Assembly (NCBI RefSeq): GCF_947259345.1
Contig: NZ_CAMYLS010000015.1
Coordinates: forward strand, 1-64,000
DNA from: an uncultured Maricaulis sp.
Lineage (GTDB): Bacteria > Pseudomonadota > Alphaproteobacteria > Caulobacterales > Maricaulaceae
Direction: 5' to 3'
DNA: 64,000 bases
The notes beneath the pieces were generated by a model. The model did not search any database. It saw nothing but the letters and a program-made list of their open reading frames with translations, and was not told where the DNA came from. Position numbers and translations under genes: made by a program. Numbering within the stretch: position 1 is the first letter of the stretch; every line of letters starts with the position of its first letter. Below, piece by piece: positions 54,284-63,344 of this stretch.

Positions 54284-54790
54284 ATGTCCAGCGCATTGAA
54301 AGCGCGTTCCGAGACGATCCCCGTGTCCAGCAGTGTCAGCGCGGAGGACCGGACAGCGGTTGCCAAGGGAATCGCCAAGGCCCTCAGCAGCACCTACGTC
54401 CTTTATCACAAGACCCATGGCTTCCATTGGAATGTCACGGGCCCGCTTTTCTACAGCGTACACAAGCTCACTGATGATCAGTATCAGGACCTCGCTGCCG
54501 CGGTTGACGATCTCGCAGAACGCATTCGTGCTCTGGGTGCGGCGGCGCCGATGGGGCTGGAGGGGTATATCGATCAGAGTGTCGTCGAAGACGTGAATGA
54601 CTTTCCCAATACCGGCGAAATGGTCAAGCAATTGGCGCGGGACCACCTCGCCGTAGCCGATCAGATGCGCGAAGTTGTTGCGCGCGCTGACCAGGCGCAG
54701 GACGTCTATTCGGCTGATTTGCTGACCGCTCGCATTGGCGTTCACGAAGAAGCGGCCTGGATGCTCAACGCGATCGCCGTTGATGGTTGA
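54284..54790 (+). CDS. dps: DNA-protecting ferritin-like protein Dps
   Basis: Stores iron and protects DNA during starvation and oxidative stress, forming a dodecamer. It has 168 residues. The inter-subunit ferroxidase residues are conserved: His48 in HGFHWNVTG, His60, Asp64, Asp75 and Glu79 in VDDLAERIRALG. The start at ATG 54284 has a strong AAGGAGG. The N-terminal tail (MSSALKARSETIPVSSSV) has two basic residues, which may help DNA binding. A strong terminator follows. Confidence 0.94.
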   Translation: MSSALKARSETIPVSSSVSAEDRTAVAKGIAKALSSTYVLYHKTHGFHWNVTGPLFYSVHKLTDDQYQDLAAAVDDLAERIRALGAAAPMGLEGYIDQSVVEDVNDFPNTGEMVKQLARDHLAVADQMREVVARADQAQDVYSADLLTARIGVHEEAAWMLNAIAVDG

Positions 54791-54825
54791 TCCGGGACGT
54801 TACGCGGCTCAAGTCACCGGCAATA

Positions 54826-54857
54826 AAAAGGCCCGCGGCGCATACCGCGGGCCTTTT
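54826..54857. terminator. Bidirectional rho-independent terminator
   Basis: AAAAGGCCCGCGG / CCGCGGGCCTTTT, 13-bp stem with 6-base loop and T-run on both strands. It ends dps (from the left) and atpF (from the right). Confidence 0.88.
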
Positions 54858-54880
54858 CGCATTTGCTTCGACCGAAAGGC

Positions 54881-55429
54881 CTAGTTCAGCTGGCTGCCAA
54901 CACTCTTGATGTCAGCATCGACGATCTTGTTGAGGTCGGTTTTCTTCAGCTGGGTCTTGAGGATTTCCTCGGCCGCCTGGGCTGCGAGTTCGGCAGCGGC
55001 CGCTTTGACCTCCGCAGCAGCCTGGGCCTCAGCCTGGGCGATGCGCTGCTCGGCCATGGCGGTGCGGCGTTCCAGACGCTCCGTCATTTCCTTGCGGGCT
55101 TCGGCCTTCAGCGATTTCGCCTCGGACTTGGCCTGGGTGATGATGGCTTCGGCTTCGGCTTCCGCCTCGCGCTGCTTGCGCTGATAGGAGGCCAGCATTT
55201 CCGCGGCTTCCTCGCGCAGGCGCTTGGCATCTTCCAGCTCCGAGGAGATGGCATCAGCCCGGTCATCCAGGGTCTTGGCGATCGTCCTGTGAACACCCAT
55301 GCGCAGGAGCAGGGCGAAAAAGACGAGCAGCGCCAGGAAAGCGTAGAAGGACGGGTCACCCGGTTGGGCGGCCAGCCACTCCATCACACCACCTTCGCCG
55401 TGTCCGGTTTCTTCTGCACGGATCATCAT
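54881..55429 (-). CDS. atpF: ATP synthase F0 subunit b
   Basis: Peripheral stalk subunit of F0F1 ATP synthase. It has 182 residues: one transmembrane helix (about residues 27-45, FYAFLALLVFFALLLRMG) and a long charged coiled-coil (about 50-170) that holds F1. It sits after atpF' with a 3-base gap. AAGGAGG overlaps the end of atpF' upstream of ATG 55429. The operon on the minus strand is atpI-B-E-F'-F; the F1 genes are elsewhere. Confidence 0.95.
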   Translation of the reverse strand: MMIRAEETGHGEGGVMEWLAAQPGDPSFYAFLALLVFFALLLRMGVHRTIAKTLDDRADAISSELEDAKRLREEAAEMLASYQRKQREAEAEAEAIITQAKSEAKSLKAEARKEMTERLERRTAMAEQRIAQAEAQAAAEVKAAAAELAAQAAEEILKTQLKKTDLNKIVDADIKSVGSQLN

Positions 55430-55432
55430 GGA

Positions 55433-56002
55433 CTAGGCCTCCTTCGCCTTGAGCAGGCCGTCGACGGTCTTGCCGGCATCAGCCTCGGAGATTTCGACGC
55501 CGGCCAGGGCTGCGACAGCCGCGGAGGTCGCGGTGGTGGCAATGCCGCGGACCTCGGCGAAGGCCTTGTCCTTGGCCTTGCGTATGGCCGCTTCGGCATG
55601 CTCCTGCTTGGTCGCCAGTTCGGCTTCCACGCCAGCGGTTTCCTTGGCGATCTCGGCGTCCAGCGCCTTGCGCGTATCGGCCGCGATGCCGTGCGCCTTG
55701 GCGCGGGCTTCAGCGAGCGACTTCTCATACGCTTCGCCGGCCGCCTCGGCATCAGCCTTGGCCTGGGCAGCAGCGTCAAGATCGTCCGCGATGCGGTCGC
55801 GGCGGTCTTCAATCGTCGTCTTGATCTTCGGCAGAATGAAACGATCCAGCGCGACGTACAAAATCACGAAGAAGATCGCCAGCCAGAAGAGCTGCGACGC
55901 GAAATAGGTCGGGTCGAAGGGCGGAAACACGCCCGAGTCTGCATGATCGGTAGCAGAGTCGGCGACGTGTTGGGCCACTTCTGAATGCGGTGCGTGCGTC
56001 AT
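55433..56002 (-). CDS. atpG: ATP synthase F0 subunit b'
   Basis: Second stalk subunit found in alphaproteobacteria, cyanobacteria and chloroplasts, 189 residues. It starts with a polar, histidine-containing tail (MTHAPHSEVAQHVADS), then FDPTYFASQLFWLAIFFVI, characteristic of b', followed by an Ala/Lys/Glu-rich coiled coil (about 70-165). The pair b/b' forms a heterodimeric stator. Naming: the gene is called atpF', atpX or atpG in different genomes. Confidence 0.93.
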   Translation of the reverse strand: MTHAPHSEVAQHVADSATDHADSGVFPPFDPTYFASQLFWLAIFFVILYVALDRFILPKIKTTIEDRRDRIADDLDAAAQAKADAEAAGEAYEKSLAEARAKAHGIAADTRKALDAEIAKETAGVEAELATKQEHAEAAIRKAKDKAFAEVRGIATTATSAAVAALAGVEISEADAGKTVDGLLKAKEA

Positions 56003-56079
56003 GGGACGCCAGCTCCTCTAATCAGGTGGAGCGAAGAAGGAGTGAGGCCGCGCCGGGTGACGCGGCCACAACTCATTGA

Positions 56080-56304
56080 TCAGGCCACGAAGAGCAGGAT
56101 CAGAGCGATGAGCAGCGAGAAGATGCCCAGGGCTTCCGTCACGGCGAAGCCGAAGATCAGGTTGCCGAACTGCGACTGGGCAGCCGACGGGTTGCGCATG
56201 GCGCCCTGCAGGAAGGAACCGAAGATGTTACCCACGCCGATTGCAGCGCCGAGCATGCCGAGGCAAGCGAGGCCAGCACCGATGTATTTGCCCATTTCTT
56301 CCAT
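56080..56304 (-). CDS. atpE: ATP synthase F0 subunit c
   Basis: Proteolipid of the rotating ring, 74 residues, two helices joined by a polar loop. The proton-carrying carboxylate is Glu57 in [10 protein letters not shown]; the first helix has the glycine-rich [18 protein letters not shown]. The loop is RNPSAAQS. The residues around Glu57 suggest proton rather than sodium coupling. It lies between atpF' (78 bases) and atpB (58 bases). Confidence 0.96.
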   Translation of the reverse strand: MEEMGKYIGAGLACLGMLGAAIGVGNIFGSFLQGAMRNPSAAQSQFGNLIFGFAVTEALGIFSLLIALILLFVA

Positions 56305-56361
56305 ATCAAAAACTCCTTTGAGGGGGCTGTATCAGGTTGTTGCGGTTGTGACGCCTGCGGA

Positions 56362-57156
56362 TCAGTGACCCGGATGCAGGGCGTCGTTGAGATAGATGCA
56401 GGTCAGGATCGCGAAGACATAGGCCTGCAGGAAGGCGACCAGGAATTCCAGCGCCGTCAGGCCCAGCGTCATTGCGAAGGGGAAAATACCGGCCAGATAG
56501 CCCGGCAGCTCGCCCCAGCCCATCGAGGCCGAACCGGCCGCCATCATGACGATGAAGCCGGCGAACACCTTTAGCAGGATGTGCCCGGCCAGCATGTTCG
56601 CGAAAAGACGGACCGAGTGGCTGATCGGACGGGACACGAAGGAGATGATCTCGATCAGGGTCACGAAAGGCAGGATGAAGATCGGCACACCGGACGGCAC
56701 GAAAATCCGCAGGAATTTCGCACCATTCTTGAAGACGCCATAAACAATGACGGTCAGCCAGACCAGCATCGCCAGGGCGACGGTCACGATCAGATGGCTG
56801 GTAATGGTGAAGGAGTGGGCACCCGGCGCCGGGAAATAGGGGAACATGCCGAGCATGTTGGCGACCAGGATAAAGATAAAGAGCGTGAAGACGAAGGGGA
56901 AGAAGCGCAGGCCTTCCTGTCCGGCGGTCGATCGGACCATGTCGGCGACGAAACCATAAATGATCTCCGCTACGGACTGGGCCCTGTTCGGCACCAGCGC
57001 CCGGCTCGACATGGCGACGGCGAAGAGCACAATGGTCAGGACCGCCGTCAGCATCATGAAGAAGCTGGAATTGGTGAAAGCCAGATTCAGACCGAAGGCC
57101 TCGAAGGGGAAAACTTCGTGGACTTCGAACTGCTTGATCGGGTTGGTGTCTGCCAC
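56362..57156 (-). CDS. atpB: ATP synthase F0 subunit a
   Basis: Forms the stationary proton channel against the c ring. It has 264 residues and about six helices. The essential arginine is Arg183 in HSVRLFANMLAGHILLKV, facing Glu57 of subunit c. Other conserved residues are in ANMLGMFPYF and LTALEFLVAFLQAYVFAIL near the C terminus. A different reading frame overlapping it is longer but has no conserved features. Confidence 0.96.
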   Translation of the reverse strand: MADTNPIKQFEVHEVFPFEAFGLNLAFTNSSFFMMLTAVLTIVLFAVAMSSRALVPNRAQSVAEIIYGFVADMVRSTAGQEGLRFFPFVFTLFIFILVANMLGMFPYFPAPGAHSFTITSHLIVTVALAMLVWLTVIVYGVFKNGAKFLRIFVPSGVPIFILPFVTLIEIISFVSRPISHSVRLFANMLAGHILLKVFAGFIVMMAAGSASMGWGELPGYLAGIFPFAMTLGLTALEFLVAFLQAYVFAILTCIYLNDALHPGH

Positions 57157-57209
57157 GCCCGGCCTCTTTCATGTCTTGCGGCTAGAGCCGTCTTGAACCC
57201 GCGAAACCG

Positions 57210-57536
57210 TCAGGCGTCATCGCCGTTCGATTCCGAACTTATCTCGCTAGCGGCGCGCACCACATTGAGAGTGCCTGCCGCGAAACCCAGCATCGTACCG
57301 ATGATCAGTCCGAAAGGACTGATTCCGGCGAACACGTCGAGCACATAGCCCAGTACGCCGCCAACCAGCACGCCGCCGAAGAATTCCGACCCGTAACGCA
57401 TGCCCAGCGACCAAGCGGAGCTGGGCTGTTTTCCAGCCGGTTCCTGGTGCTTGCCGCGCGTCGCATCAATGCGCTGCTGCAGCTCGTCCAGGTCGGCTCG
57501 TGAATGGGTGCGCGGGTTGTCGTCTTCGCCTGACAT
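57210..57536 (-). CDS. atpI: AtpI-like F0 accessory protein
   Basis: A 108-residue membrane protein heading the F0 operon, of the AtpZ/AtpI type. An N-terminal polar part (residues 1-45) is followed by two helices with the glycine-rich FFGGVLVGGVLGYVLDVFAG and FGLIIGTMLGFAAGTLNVV. AtpI is thought to help assemble the c ring or to transport magnesium. ATG 57536 has no good ribosome-binding site. The first gene in the operon after the candidate promoter at 57584-57612. Confidence 0.88.
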   Translation of the reverse strand: MSGEDDNPRTHSRADLDELQQRIDATRGKHQEPAGKQPSSAWSLGMRYGSEFFGGVLVGGVLGYVLDVFAGISPFGLIIGTMLGFAAGTLNVVRAASEISSESNGDDA

Positions 57537-57583
57537 GTTGGACCGGTCTGCCTACGGAAGAAGAGCCCCCCACAGGCGCGCGC

Positions 57584-57612
57584 ACACTATCCACGGCCCT
57601 CCGGCAAGTCAA
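57584..57612 (-). promoter_or_regulatory. Candidate promoter of the F0 ATP synthase operon
   Basis: On the minus strand, TTGACT (57612-57607) and TAGTGT (57589-57584) with 17 bases between, about 48 bases before atpI. The -35 box overlaps an inverted repeat (57609-57630). Confidence 0.4.
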
Positions 57613-57630
57613 GCAAGGCTGCTTGCTTGA
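57609..57630. promoter_or_regulatory. Inverted repeat TCAAGCAAG-gctg-CTTGCTTGA
   Basis: Perfect 9-bp arms with a 4-base loop between the smc stop (57660) and the atp promoter. It could be a weak smc terminator (no U-tract) or an operator over the atp -35 region. Confidence 0.45.
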
Positions 57631-57659
57631 TAAGCACTTGAAATAAATAGGTGTTTAAG

Positions 57660-60600
57660 CTACTCGGCGGCGACAAGCTGTTCCGCGCTCACCAGGTCGA
57701 CCGAGACGAGCTGGGAAACGCCGCGTTCGGCCATGGTGACCCCGTAGAGCCGGTCCATCCGGGACATCGTCAAAGCGTTGTGGGTGATAACCAGGAAGCG
57801 CGTCTCCGTCAGCCTGCGCATCTCCGTCAGCATTCGGCAGTACCGGTCGACATTGGCATCATCCAGCGGCGCATCAACCTCGTCGAGGACACAGACCGGT
57901 GCCGGATTGGACAGGAAGACCGCGAAGATCAGGGCCGAGGCGGTCAGGGCCTGCTCGCCGCCCGACATCAGCGCCATATTGTCGAGCCGCTTGCCGGGCG
58001 GGCAAGCGAAAATTTCCAGACCGGCTTCCAGCGGATCATCATGCTCGGTCAGGCGCAGCTCGGCATGGCCGCCCTCGAACAGGGTCTCGAACAGGGTCTG
58101 GAAGTGATTATTGACGATGTCGAAGGCTTCCAGGAGCCGGGCGCGACCCTCGCGGGACAATTCGTCGACAGCCTTGCGCAGGCGGGCAATGGCCTCGACG
58201 AGATCATCGCGCTCGCGCCTCATCTCTTCCATCTTGGTCGATAATTCCTCGGCTTCGTCATCGGCACGCAGATTGACCGCGCCCAGGCGCTCGCGGGATT
58301 GACGCGCCTCGTCGAGGCGCCGCTCCAGCTCGGACGGGCTGAGTTCGGACATTTCGTCCTCGTCGAACCGCGTGCTCAGCGTTCCGGGGGCTTCGCCGGT
58401 GGCGTCCTGCAGCCGGTCGGTGGTTTCGGCCAGACGCTCGCGCGCCGCATTGAGGATGGCTTCGGCGGCGGCGCGGCCCTCGCGGGCGGCAGAGGCGGCG
58501 GCTTCAGCCTGACGGGCCGCACTGTCGGCCTGCTTGACCTCGCCCTCATTCGCAGAGGCCGCCTGGCGCGCCTCCTCAGCAGTCGCCTCGGCGGCGCGCA
58601 GCTTGCCGGCCAGTTCGAAGAGCTGATCCTCGATCACCTCCGGGCGCGCGCGCGCAGCTTCGAGGCGTTCCTCCGCGCCGGCGCGCTCGCGGGCAATATC
58701 TTCCAGTCGGGCCTCGGCGGATTTGCAGCGCTCCGCCCAGGCATCATGGTCGCGCTTGAAACCCATGCGGCGTTGGCGCCGCTGTTCGCGCTCGCGCTTG
58801 ACGCTTTCCAGGGCAGCTCGGGCATCGGCAGCGGCGCGGCGTGCTGCGTCGGCGGTTTCGCGCGCCGCATCGAGGGCATCGGTATCGCCTTCGGCCGTCT
58901 CGGCTTCAACGAGAAGGGCGCGGGCCTGGTCGATCGCGGCGCGATTCTCGGCTTGTTCGGCAGTCAGGCGATCGAGACGTTCTTCCAGGGCTGTCGCGCG
59001 GGCCGCATCCTTGGCGGCATGTTCGCGCAGATCGGAAATCCGCGCCAGGGTGTCGCGGGACTGGCGTTCCGCCGGGCCGACTTTGGCGCGGGCGTCGGTT
59101 TCTGCTTCGCGGGTCCTGCGGGCGGTGTCGCGCGCGGCAGCCTCGGCCTCGCGCGCCTGATCATGAGCGGCTTCACTCTCGTCCAGCTCGGCGCGGATGG
59201 CATCGAGGCGGTTTTTCTGTTCCAGCCGGGCCACTGCGGCTGAGGGCGCATCGGCGCGGGCGACCAGACCATCCCAACGCCACAGATCGCCTTCTCGGGT
59301 GACCAGGCGCTGACCGGGTTTCAATTTGGCAGCCGCATCGGCGGCTTTCTCGGACTTGATCACGCCCACGGCATCGAGGCGGGCTTTCAGGGCCGGCGGC
59401 GCCTGGACATGGTCGGACAGGGGCACACAACCGCCGGGCAGGCTGTCGGCATGGCAGTTCGTCTCGGCCCAGTGCCGCGCTGCACTGGCGTCAAGCGAGG
59501 CTTCCAGATCATCACCCAGCGCAGCGGCGAGCGCATGTTCATAGCCGGGCCGAGCGCGCACGGCCTCGATGGCCGGAGAGAGGGTTTCCGCCTGGGATCC
59601 GGCGAGTAGACGTTCGAGTGCCCGCGCTTCGCGTTCCAGCGTTTCGCGCTGGCCGGAGGCTTCGCGCCAGGCATCAGCAGCAGTCTCCAGCGCCTGGGCG
59701 GCGGTCTGGCGAGCCGTTTCGGCGGCCTCGAGCGCTGTCCGGGCCTCGACGAGGGCGGTTTCTGCCGTACTGGCGTCGGTTTCGGCCCGCTCCAGATCGG
59801 CGAGGGCAGTGGATTGGCGGACCCGGTCAAGCTCGGCCCGGGCCGAGTCGATTTCGCGATCAATCTGGGCGAGGCGGGATTCATGACGACCCAGATCGCG
59901 CCGGGCGGTTTCGATTGAAGCGCGTTTGTCAGCGGCTTCGGCGGCGCGCCGGTCAAGCTCTTCCTCGGCGGCCTGACGGGCCGTCTCGGCCTCGAGGGAC
60001 GCGGCCTCGGCGCTGTCGAGCGAGGCTTGTTCGCGGCTGGTTTCTTCGTCGAGGCGGGCGATCTGGGCCTCCGCTTCGGCGCGGCTGGTGCGCGCGTCCT
60101 CGGCGATATCGGTTTCGCGGCGCGTGGCATTGGCCAGGTCATCGAGCCGACGCTCGAGGCCGTGAATGGAGCGCTGGACCTCTTCGGCATCGCGTTGCAG
60201 GCGATCACGTTCACGCTCCAGCAGGCGCAGGGCGGCCGCGGCTTCGGCTTCGGCCTGACGGGCCGGCTCGCGGGAGGCGGCGAGGACTTCGGCCCGTGTG
60301 CGCGCTTCGGCGGCAGCGAGGGAGGCATCCTCGGTGGCGGTCTGCTTGTCGGCGAGACTGGCCTCGGCGGTCTCCACGGCGCTGGCGGCTTCGCGCCAGC
60401 GATTGAGCCAGACCGCGGCTTCCAGGGCGCGGATCGAGGCGGACAGTTTGCGATAGCGCGAGGCCTGGCGGGCCTGGCGCTGCAGCGAGCCGTGGCGGGT
60501 GGTGATCTCGTCGATCACTTCCTGCAGCCGGTCGAGATTGGTCTCGGCGCCCTTCAGGCGAAGCTCGGCCTCGTGGCGACGGGCGCGCAAGCCGGACACG

Positions 60601-61106
60601 CCGGCGGCCTCTTCCAGCACCCGGCGCCGGTTCTGTGGTTTTGAGGCGATCAGTTCGGAAATCTGGCCCTGGCGGACAAGGGCGGGTGAGTTGGCCCCGG
60701 TACCGGCATCCATGAAAAGGAGCTGGACGTCCTTGGCCCGCACTTCCTCGCCATTGATCTTGTAGGCCGAGCCGGCGCCGCGGGTGATGCGACGCGTGAC
60801 GTCGAGTACGTCCGCATCGTTGAAACGGGCCGGGGCGAGCTTTTCGGCATTGTCGACCGTGAGGACGACTTCGGCGTAATTGCGGGAGGGGCGGGCATCC
60901 GTGCCGGAGAAGATCACGTCTTCCATGCCGTCACCGCGCAGCGATTTGGCAGAGGTCGCGCCCATAACCCAGCGCAGGGCTTCAAGCAGATTCGACTTGC
61001 CGCAACCGTTGGGTCCGATCACGCCTGTTAGGCCCGGATCAATCCGTAATTCCGTCGGATCGACGAATGACTTGAATCCGGCCAGCCTGAGCTGTGTGAA
61101 CTTCAC
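57660..61106 (-). CDS. smc: Chromosome segregation ATPase SMC
   Basis: Condensin-type ATPase that organises and separates the chromosome. It has 1148 residues: N-terminal head with Walker A GPNGCGKSN (31-39), long coiled coil, hinge at about 515-650 (AVRARPGYEHALAAALGDD), second coiled coil, then C-terminal head with signature MSGGEQALTAS and Walker B VCVLDEVDAPLDD. It starts at GTG 61106 with GGGAG upstream. The coiled-coil arms are very rich in Ala, Glu and Arg. ScpA/B partners are not here. Confidence 0.97.
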   Translation of the reverse strand: MKFTQLRLAGFKSFVDPTELRIDPGLTGVIGPNGCGKSNLLEALRWVMGATSAKSLRGDGMEDVIFSGTDARPSRNYAEVVLTVDNAEKLAPARFNDADVLDVTRRITRGAGSAYKINGEEVRAKDVQLLFMDAGTGANSPALVRQGQISELIASKPQNRRRVLEEAAGVSGLRARRHEAELRLKGAETNLDRLQEVIDEITTRHGSLQRQARQASRYRKLSASIRALEAAVWLNRWREAASAVETAEASLADKQTATEDASLAAAEARTRAEVLAASREPARQAEAEAAAALRLLERERDRLQRDAEEVQRSIHGLERRLDDLANATRRETDIAEDARTSRAEAEAQIARLDEETSREQASLDSAEAASLEAETARQAAEEELDRRAAEAADKRASIETARRDLGRHESRLAQIDREIDSARAELDRVRQSTALADLERAETDASTAETALVEARTALEAAETARQTAAQALETAADAWREASGQRETLEREARALERLLAGSQAETLSPAIEAVRARPGYEHALAAALGDDLEASLDASAARHWAETNCHADSLPGGCVPLSDHVQAPPALKARLDAVGVIKSEKAADAAAKLKPGQRLVTREGDLWRWDGLVARADAPSAAVARLEQKNRLDAIRAELDESEAAHDQAREAEAAARDTARRTREAETDARAKVGPAERQSRDTLARISDLREHAAKDAARATALEERLDRLTAEQAENRAAIDQARALLVEAETAEGDTDALDAARETADAARRAAADARAALESVKREREQRRQRRMGFKRDHDAWAERCKSAEARLEDIARERAGAEERLEAARARPEVIEDQLFELAGKLRAAEATAEEARQAASANEGEVKQADSAARQAEAAASAAREGRAAAEAILNAARERLAETTDRLQDATGEAPGTLSTRFDEDEMSELSPSELERRLDEARQSRERLGAVNLRADDEAEELSTKMEEMRRERDDLVEAIARLRKAVDELSREGRARLLEAFDIVNNHFQTLFETLFEGGHAELRLTEHDDPLEAGLEIFACPPGKRLDNMALMSGGEQALTASALIFAVFLSNPAPVCVLDEVDAPLDDANVDRYCRMLTEMRRLTETRFLVITHNALTMSRMDRLYGVTMAERGVSQLVSVDLVSAEQLVAAE

Positions 61107-61188
61107 CCGGTCTCCCTTGCGCCGCGAATACCCACTCTGACATCCAATTGCGGCGCCGGCGTGAAGCCTGACTGTTCAGATTGCCCGC

Positions 61189-61947
61189 CTAGTCAGCCGA
61201 ATCGGACTCATCGAGGAAGTGAAGGATGATTCGGCGGAAGGAGTCTTCGTCCAAACGACCGGGGACGGTTTCCCCATTGATCAGAAGCGGTTCGCCGCCA
61301 TGCAGGAAGATGGTCGGGCCGGCCGTGGCGTGATTGTGGGTCCCGCTTTCCTCGCCTTCATGGCCGATGGCGAGCAAGGCACCGTCGATGATGAAGCTGG
61401 GGGTGGAGCGGATGCCGTCTTCCGAGGCCGCGATGGCGAGTGCGTTGACGCGCTCATTGGCGGCAGGGTCCTGGAGGCAGGCCAGCAGGCCTTCTGCGGA
61501 TCCGCCGGTCGCGGCCGCGATGCGGTTGTAGACCCCCAGGACATCCCCGCCATCGCGCGCCGTCTGGAAAATCGTGCCCTGCTCGGCAAAGAGCAGGTCG
61601 ACGGCGTCGAAATAGCGGTCGTCCGGGATGCATTCGCTGAGAATGATGCCGGCGCCGGCGATCTGGGGGGGTGAGGTCACCATCGGCCGGATCGAATAGC
61701 GGACGAGACCGGTCTCGACGAACTCGCTCTCGATCATCGGCCAGATTTCCGTCTGGAAGGACGCGCAATGCGGACAGGCAAAGGAGGCGTATTCGATGAT
61801 CAGCAGATCCGCGTCCGGCGACCCCGTCACCCGATCCGTCGGCCGCAGCGCGCCGGCACCGTCGGCAAGCTGGGCCTCCGCCGCGCCTGGCAGGGCGAGG
61901 GCAGCAGCAAGAGCGAGTGAGGTGACGAGATTACGCAGAACACTCAT
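61189..61947 (-). CDS. DsbA-like thiol:disulphide oxidoreductase (CPHC)
   Basis: A 252-residue exported thioredoxin-fold protein. A signal peptide (about 1-26, ALALPGAAEA) is followed by a thioredoxin domain with active site Cys58-Pro-His-Cys61 in YASFACPHCASF, the CPHC of DsbA oxidases. The all-helical insert is about 90-170, and the cis-Pro loop is GIRSTPSFIIDG. The C-terminal part contains a DsbA-type helix. It follows its neighbour at 61956 by 8 bases and precedes smc. It probably introduces disulphides into periplasmic proteins. Confidence 0.9.
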   Translation of the reverse strand: MSVLRNLVTSLALAAALALPGAAEAQLADGAGALRPTDRVTGSPDADLLIIEYASFACPHCASFQTEIWPMIESEFVETGLVRYSIRPMVTSPPQIAGAGIILSECIPDDRYFDAVDLLFAEQGTIFQTARDGGDVLGVYNRIAAATGGSAEGLLACLQDPAANERVNALAIAASEDGIRSTPSFIIDGALLAIGHEGEESGTHNHATAGPTIFLHGGEPLLINGETVPGRLDEDSFRRIILHFLDESDSAD

Positions 61948-61955
61948 TTTGGACT

Positions 61956-62729
61956 CTATTCTTCCGTAGCTTCAGTGGTGCCGCCCTCGCTGGCGGTTTC
62001 GCCGGAACTTTCGGCGATGAGATGGTTGAGGATGCGGCGGAAGGTGTCGGCGTCCGAATAATTCGGCACCGGCTCGCCGTCGATGATCAGCTGCTCATTG
62101 CCGAGGAAATAGGTGTATGCGGACTCGCCCGGCGCGCGGCGCGAGTCGAGCAATTCGCCGTTGAGGACAAAGCGCGGCGTCCCGGTAATGCCTTCATCGC
62201 CGGCCCGGTCATTCGCATCCAGAATGTCCTGGGTGATGCTTTCATCGGACAGGCATTGGGTGAAATCGGCTTCGCTCATGCCCATCGACCGGGCAATCGC
62301 GAGATACTGGTTGCGGGCGCTGCCCTGGGTCTGTGCTGCCTGGAAGATGGCGTTCTGCTGATGGAAGAGGAGTTCGACCATGTCGTAATACCGGTCTTCC
62401 GGCACACAATGGGCCAGCGAGAAGCCGGCAATGGCGAATTGCGGCGAGCCGGTGATCATTTCGCGCAGGACGAAGCGGACCTGTCCGGTCTCGATGAACT
62501 CGCTCTTGATGACCGGGTAGATTTCATTGTGGAAGGCGGCACAAGCGCCGCAGGCCACGGACGCGTATTCGATCATGGTGACCGGCGCCGTCGGGCTGCC
62601 GAGACCACGATCACCCTCGCGCTCGAAACTGGTCTGGCCTCCGGCGGGCGCGTCGCTGCTGCCACAGGCGGACACGGCGAGCGCGGCTGTCATGGCCGCA
62701 GCGGAAAAAAGTCGTCGGGTCAGGCTCAT
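61956..62729 (-). CDS. DsbA-like oxidoreductase, predicted lipoprotein (CGAC)
   Basis: A 257-residue thioredoxin-fold protein related to the gene downstream. The N terminus is a lipoprotein signal with the modified cysteine at 22 (TAALAVSAC), so it would be anchored at a membrane. The active site is Cys60-Gly-Ala-Cys63 in YASVACGACAAFHNE, differing from the standard CPHC. The cis-Pro loop reads GITGTPRFVLNG. The start was set at ATG 62729; the longer open frame overlaps dciA. Tandem duplication with 61189-61947 is likely. Confidence 0.87.
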   Translation of the reverse strand: MSLTRRLFSAAAMTAALAVSACGSSDAPAGGQTSFEREGDRGLGSPTAPVTMIEYASVACGACAAFHNEIYPVIKSEFIETGQVRFVLREMITGSPQFAIAGFSLAHCVPEDRYYDMVELLFHQQNAIFQAAQTQGSARNQYLAIARSMGMSEADFTQCLSDESITQDILDANDRAGDEGITGTPRFVLNGELLDSRRAPGESAYTYFLGNEQLIIDGEPVPNYSDADTFRRILNHLIAESSGETASEGGTTEATEE

Positions 62730-62751
62730 TTGGGGTCCCCCTGCCAGTAAG

Positions 62752-63294
62752 TCACGATCCCTCGCGGGCTTTGACCGATTTTCCAAACCGGTTGAGCGCC
62801 GACAATAGGCGGGCCTCGGGCGTTTGTTCCACCCCCTCGCTCACTTGTGACGATGAATTCATGGGCTTCACGGATACTTGAGCTGCAGGAGGCACGGTCG
62901 GCGCCGCGTGTCGGGCCTGGCCCTGAATAACCCGGATCCGGGTCGGTGCGCGATCCCCGGCAAAGGTGCGCACCCGTTCCAGTATCCGCCGCGATTCCGC
63001 CTGCAAGATGGCCCCGGCAGCGCCGCGGGCTCGGATCACGAGTGTATTGATGCCGCCGGAGCGCTGGATGGTTTCCGGCTCGCTCCACTTGGCCAGGCGT
63101 TCGCCGACAATCTCGCTCCAATGTTCGCGCAATTGCTCGACGCCGACCCCGAACCGGCGGGCCAGGGGCTTCATCACCCGCTCGACCGCGCGCGCGATCG
63201 AGGGCTGTGGCCGCGCCGCGGGGCGGCCGCGACGACTGCTGATGAAATTGCTGGCAGCCTGTTCCAGCATTGACGGAGGCGGTTTGCGCATCAT
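62752..63294 (-). CDS. dciA: DciA-like DnaB helicase loader (DUF721)
   Basis: A 180-residue DUF721 protein, now known as DciA, which loads the replicative helicase where DnaC/DnaI is absent. The KH-like core is visible around LARRFGVGVEQLREHWSEIVGERLAKWSEPETI (about residues 44-76), with LVIRARGAAGAILQAESRRILERV following. The N terminus is basic; the C-terminal 60 residues are low complexity. It is divergent from mutY (50 bases) and heads the run dciA–dsbA–dsbA–smc. Confidence 0.85.
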   Translation of the reverse strand: MMRKPPPSMLEQAASNFISSRRGRPAARPQPSIARAVERVMKPLARRFGVGVEQLREHWSEIVGERLAKWSEPETIQRSGGINTLVIRARGAAGAILQAESRRILERVRTFAGDRAPTRIRVIQGQARHAAPTVPPAAQVSVKPMNSSSQVSEGVEQTPEARLLSALNRFGKSVKAREGS

Positions 63295-63344
63295 GCTTCC
63301 AGTGTCGCCCTGAACGTCTTTGCCCGCAACCGGTCTGCTCCGTC

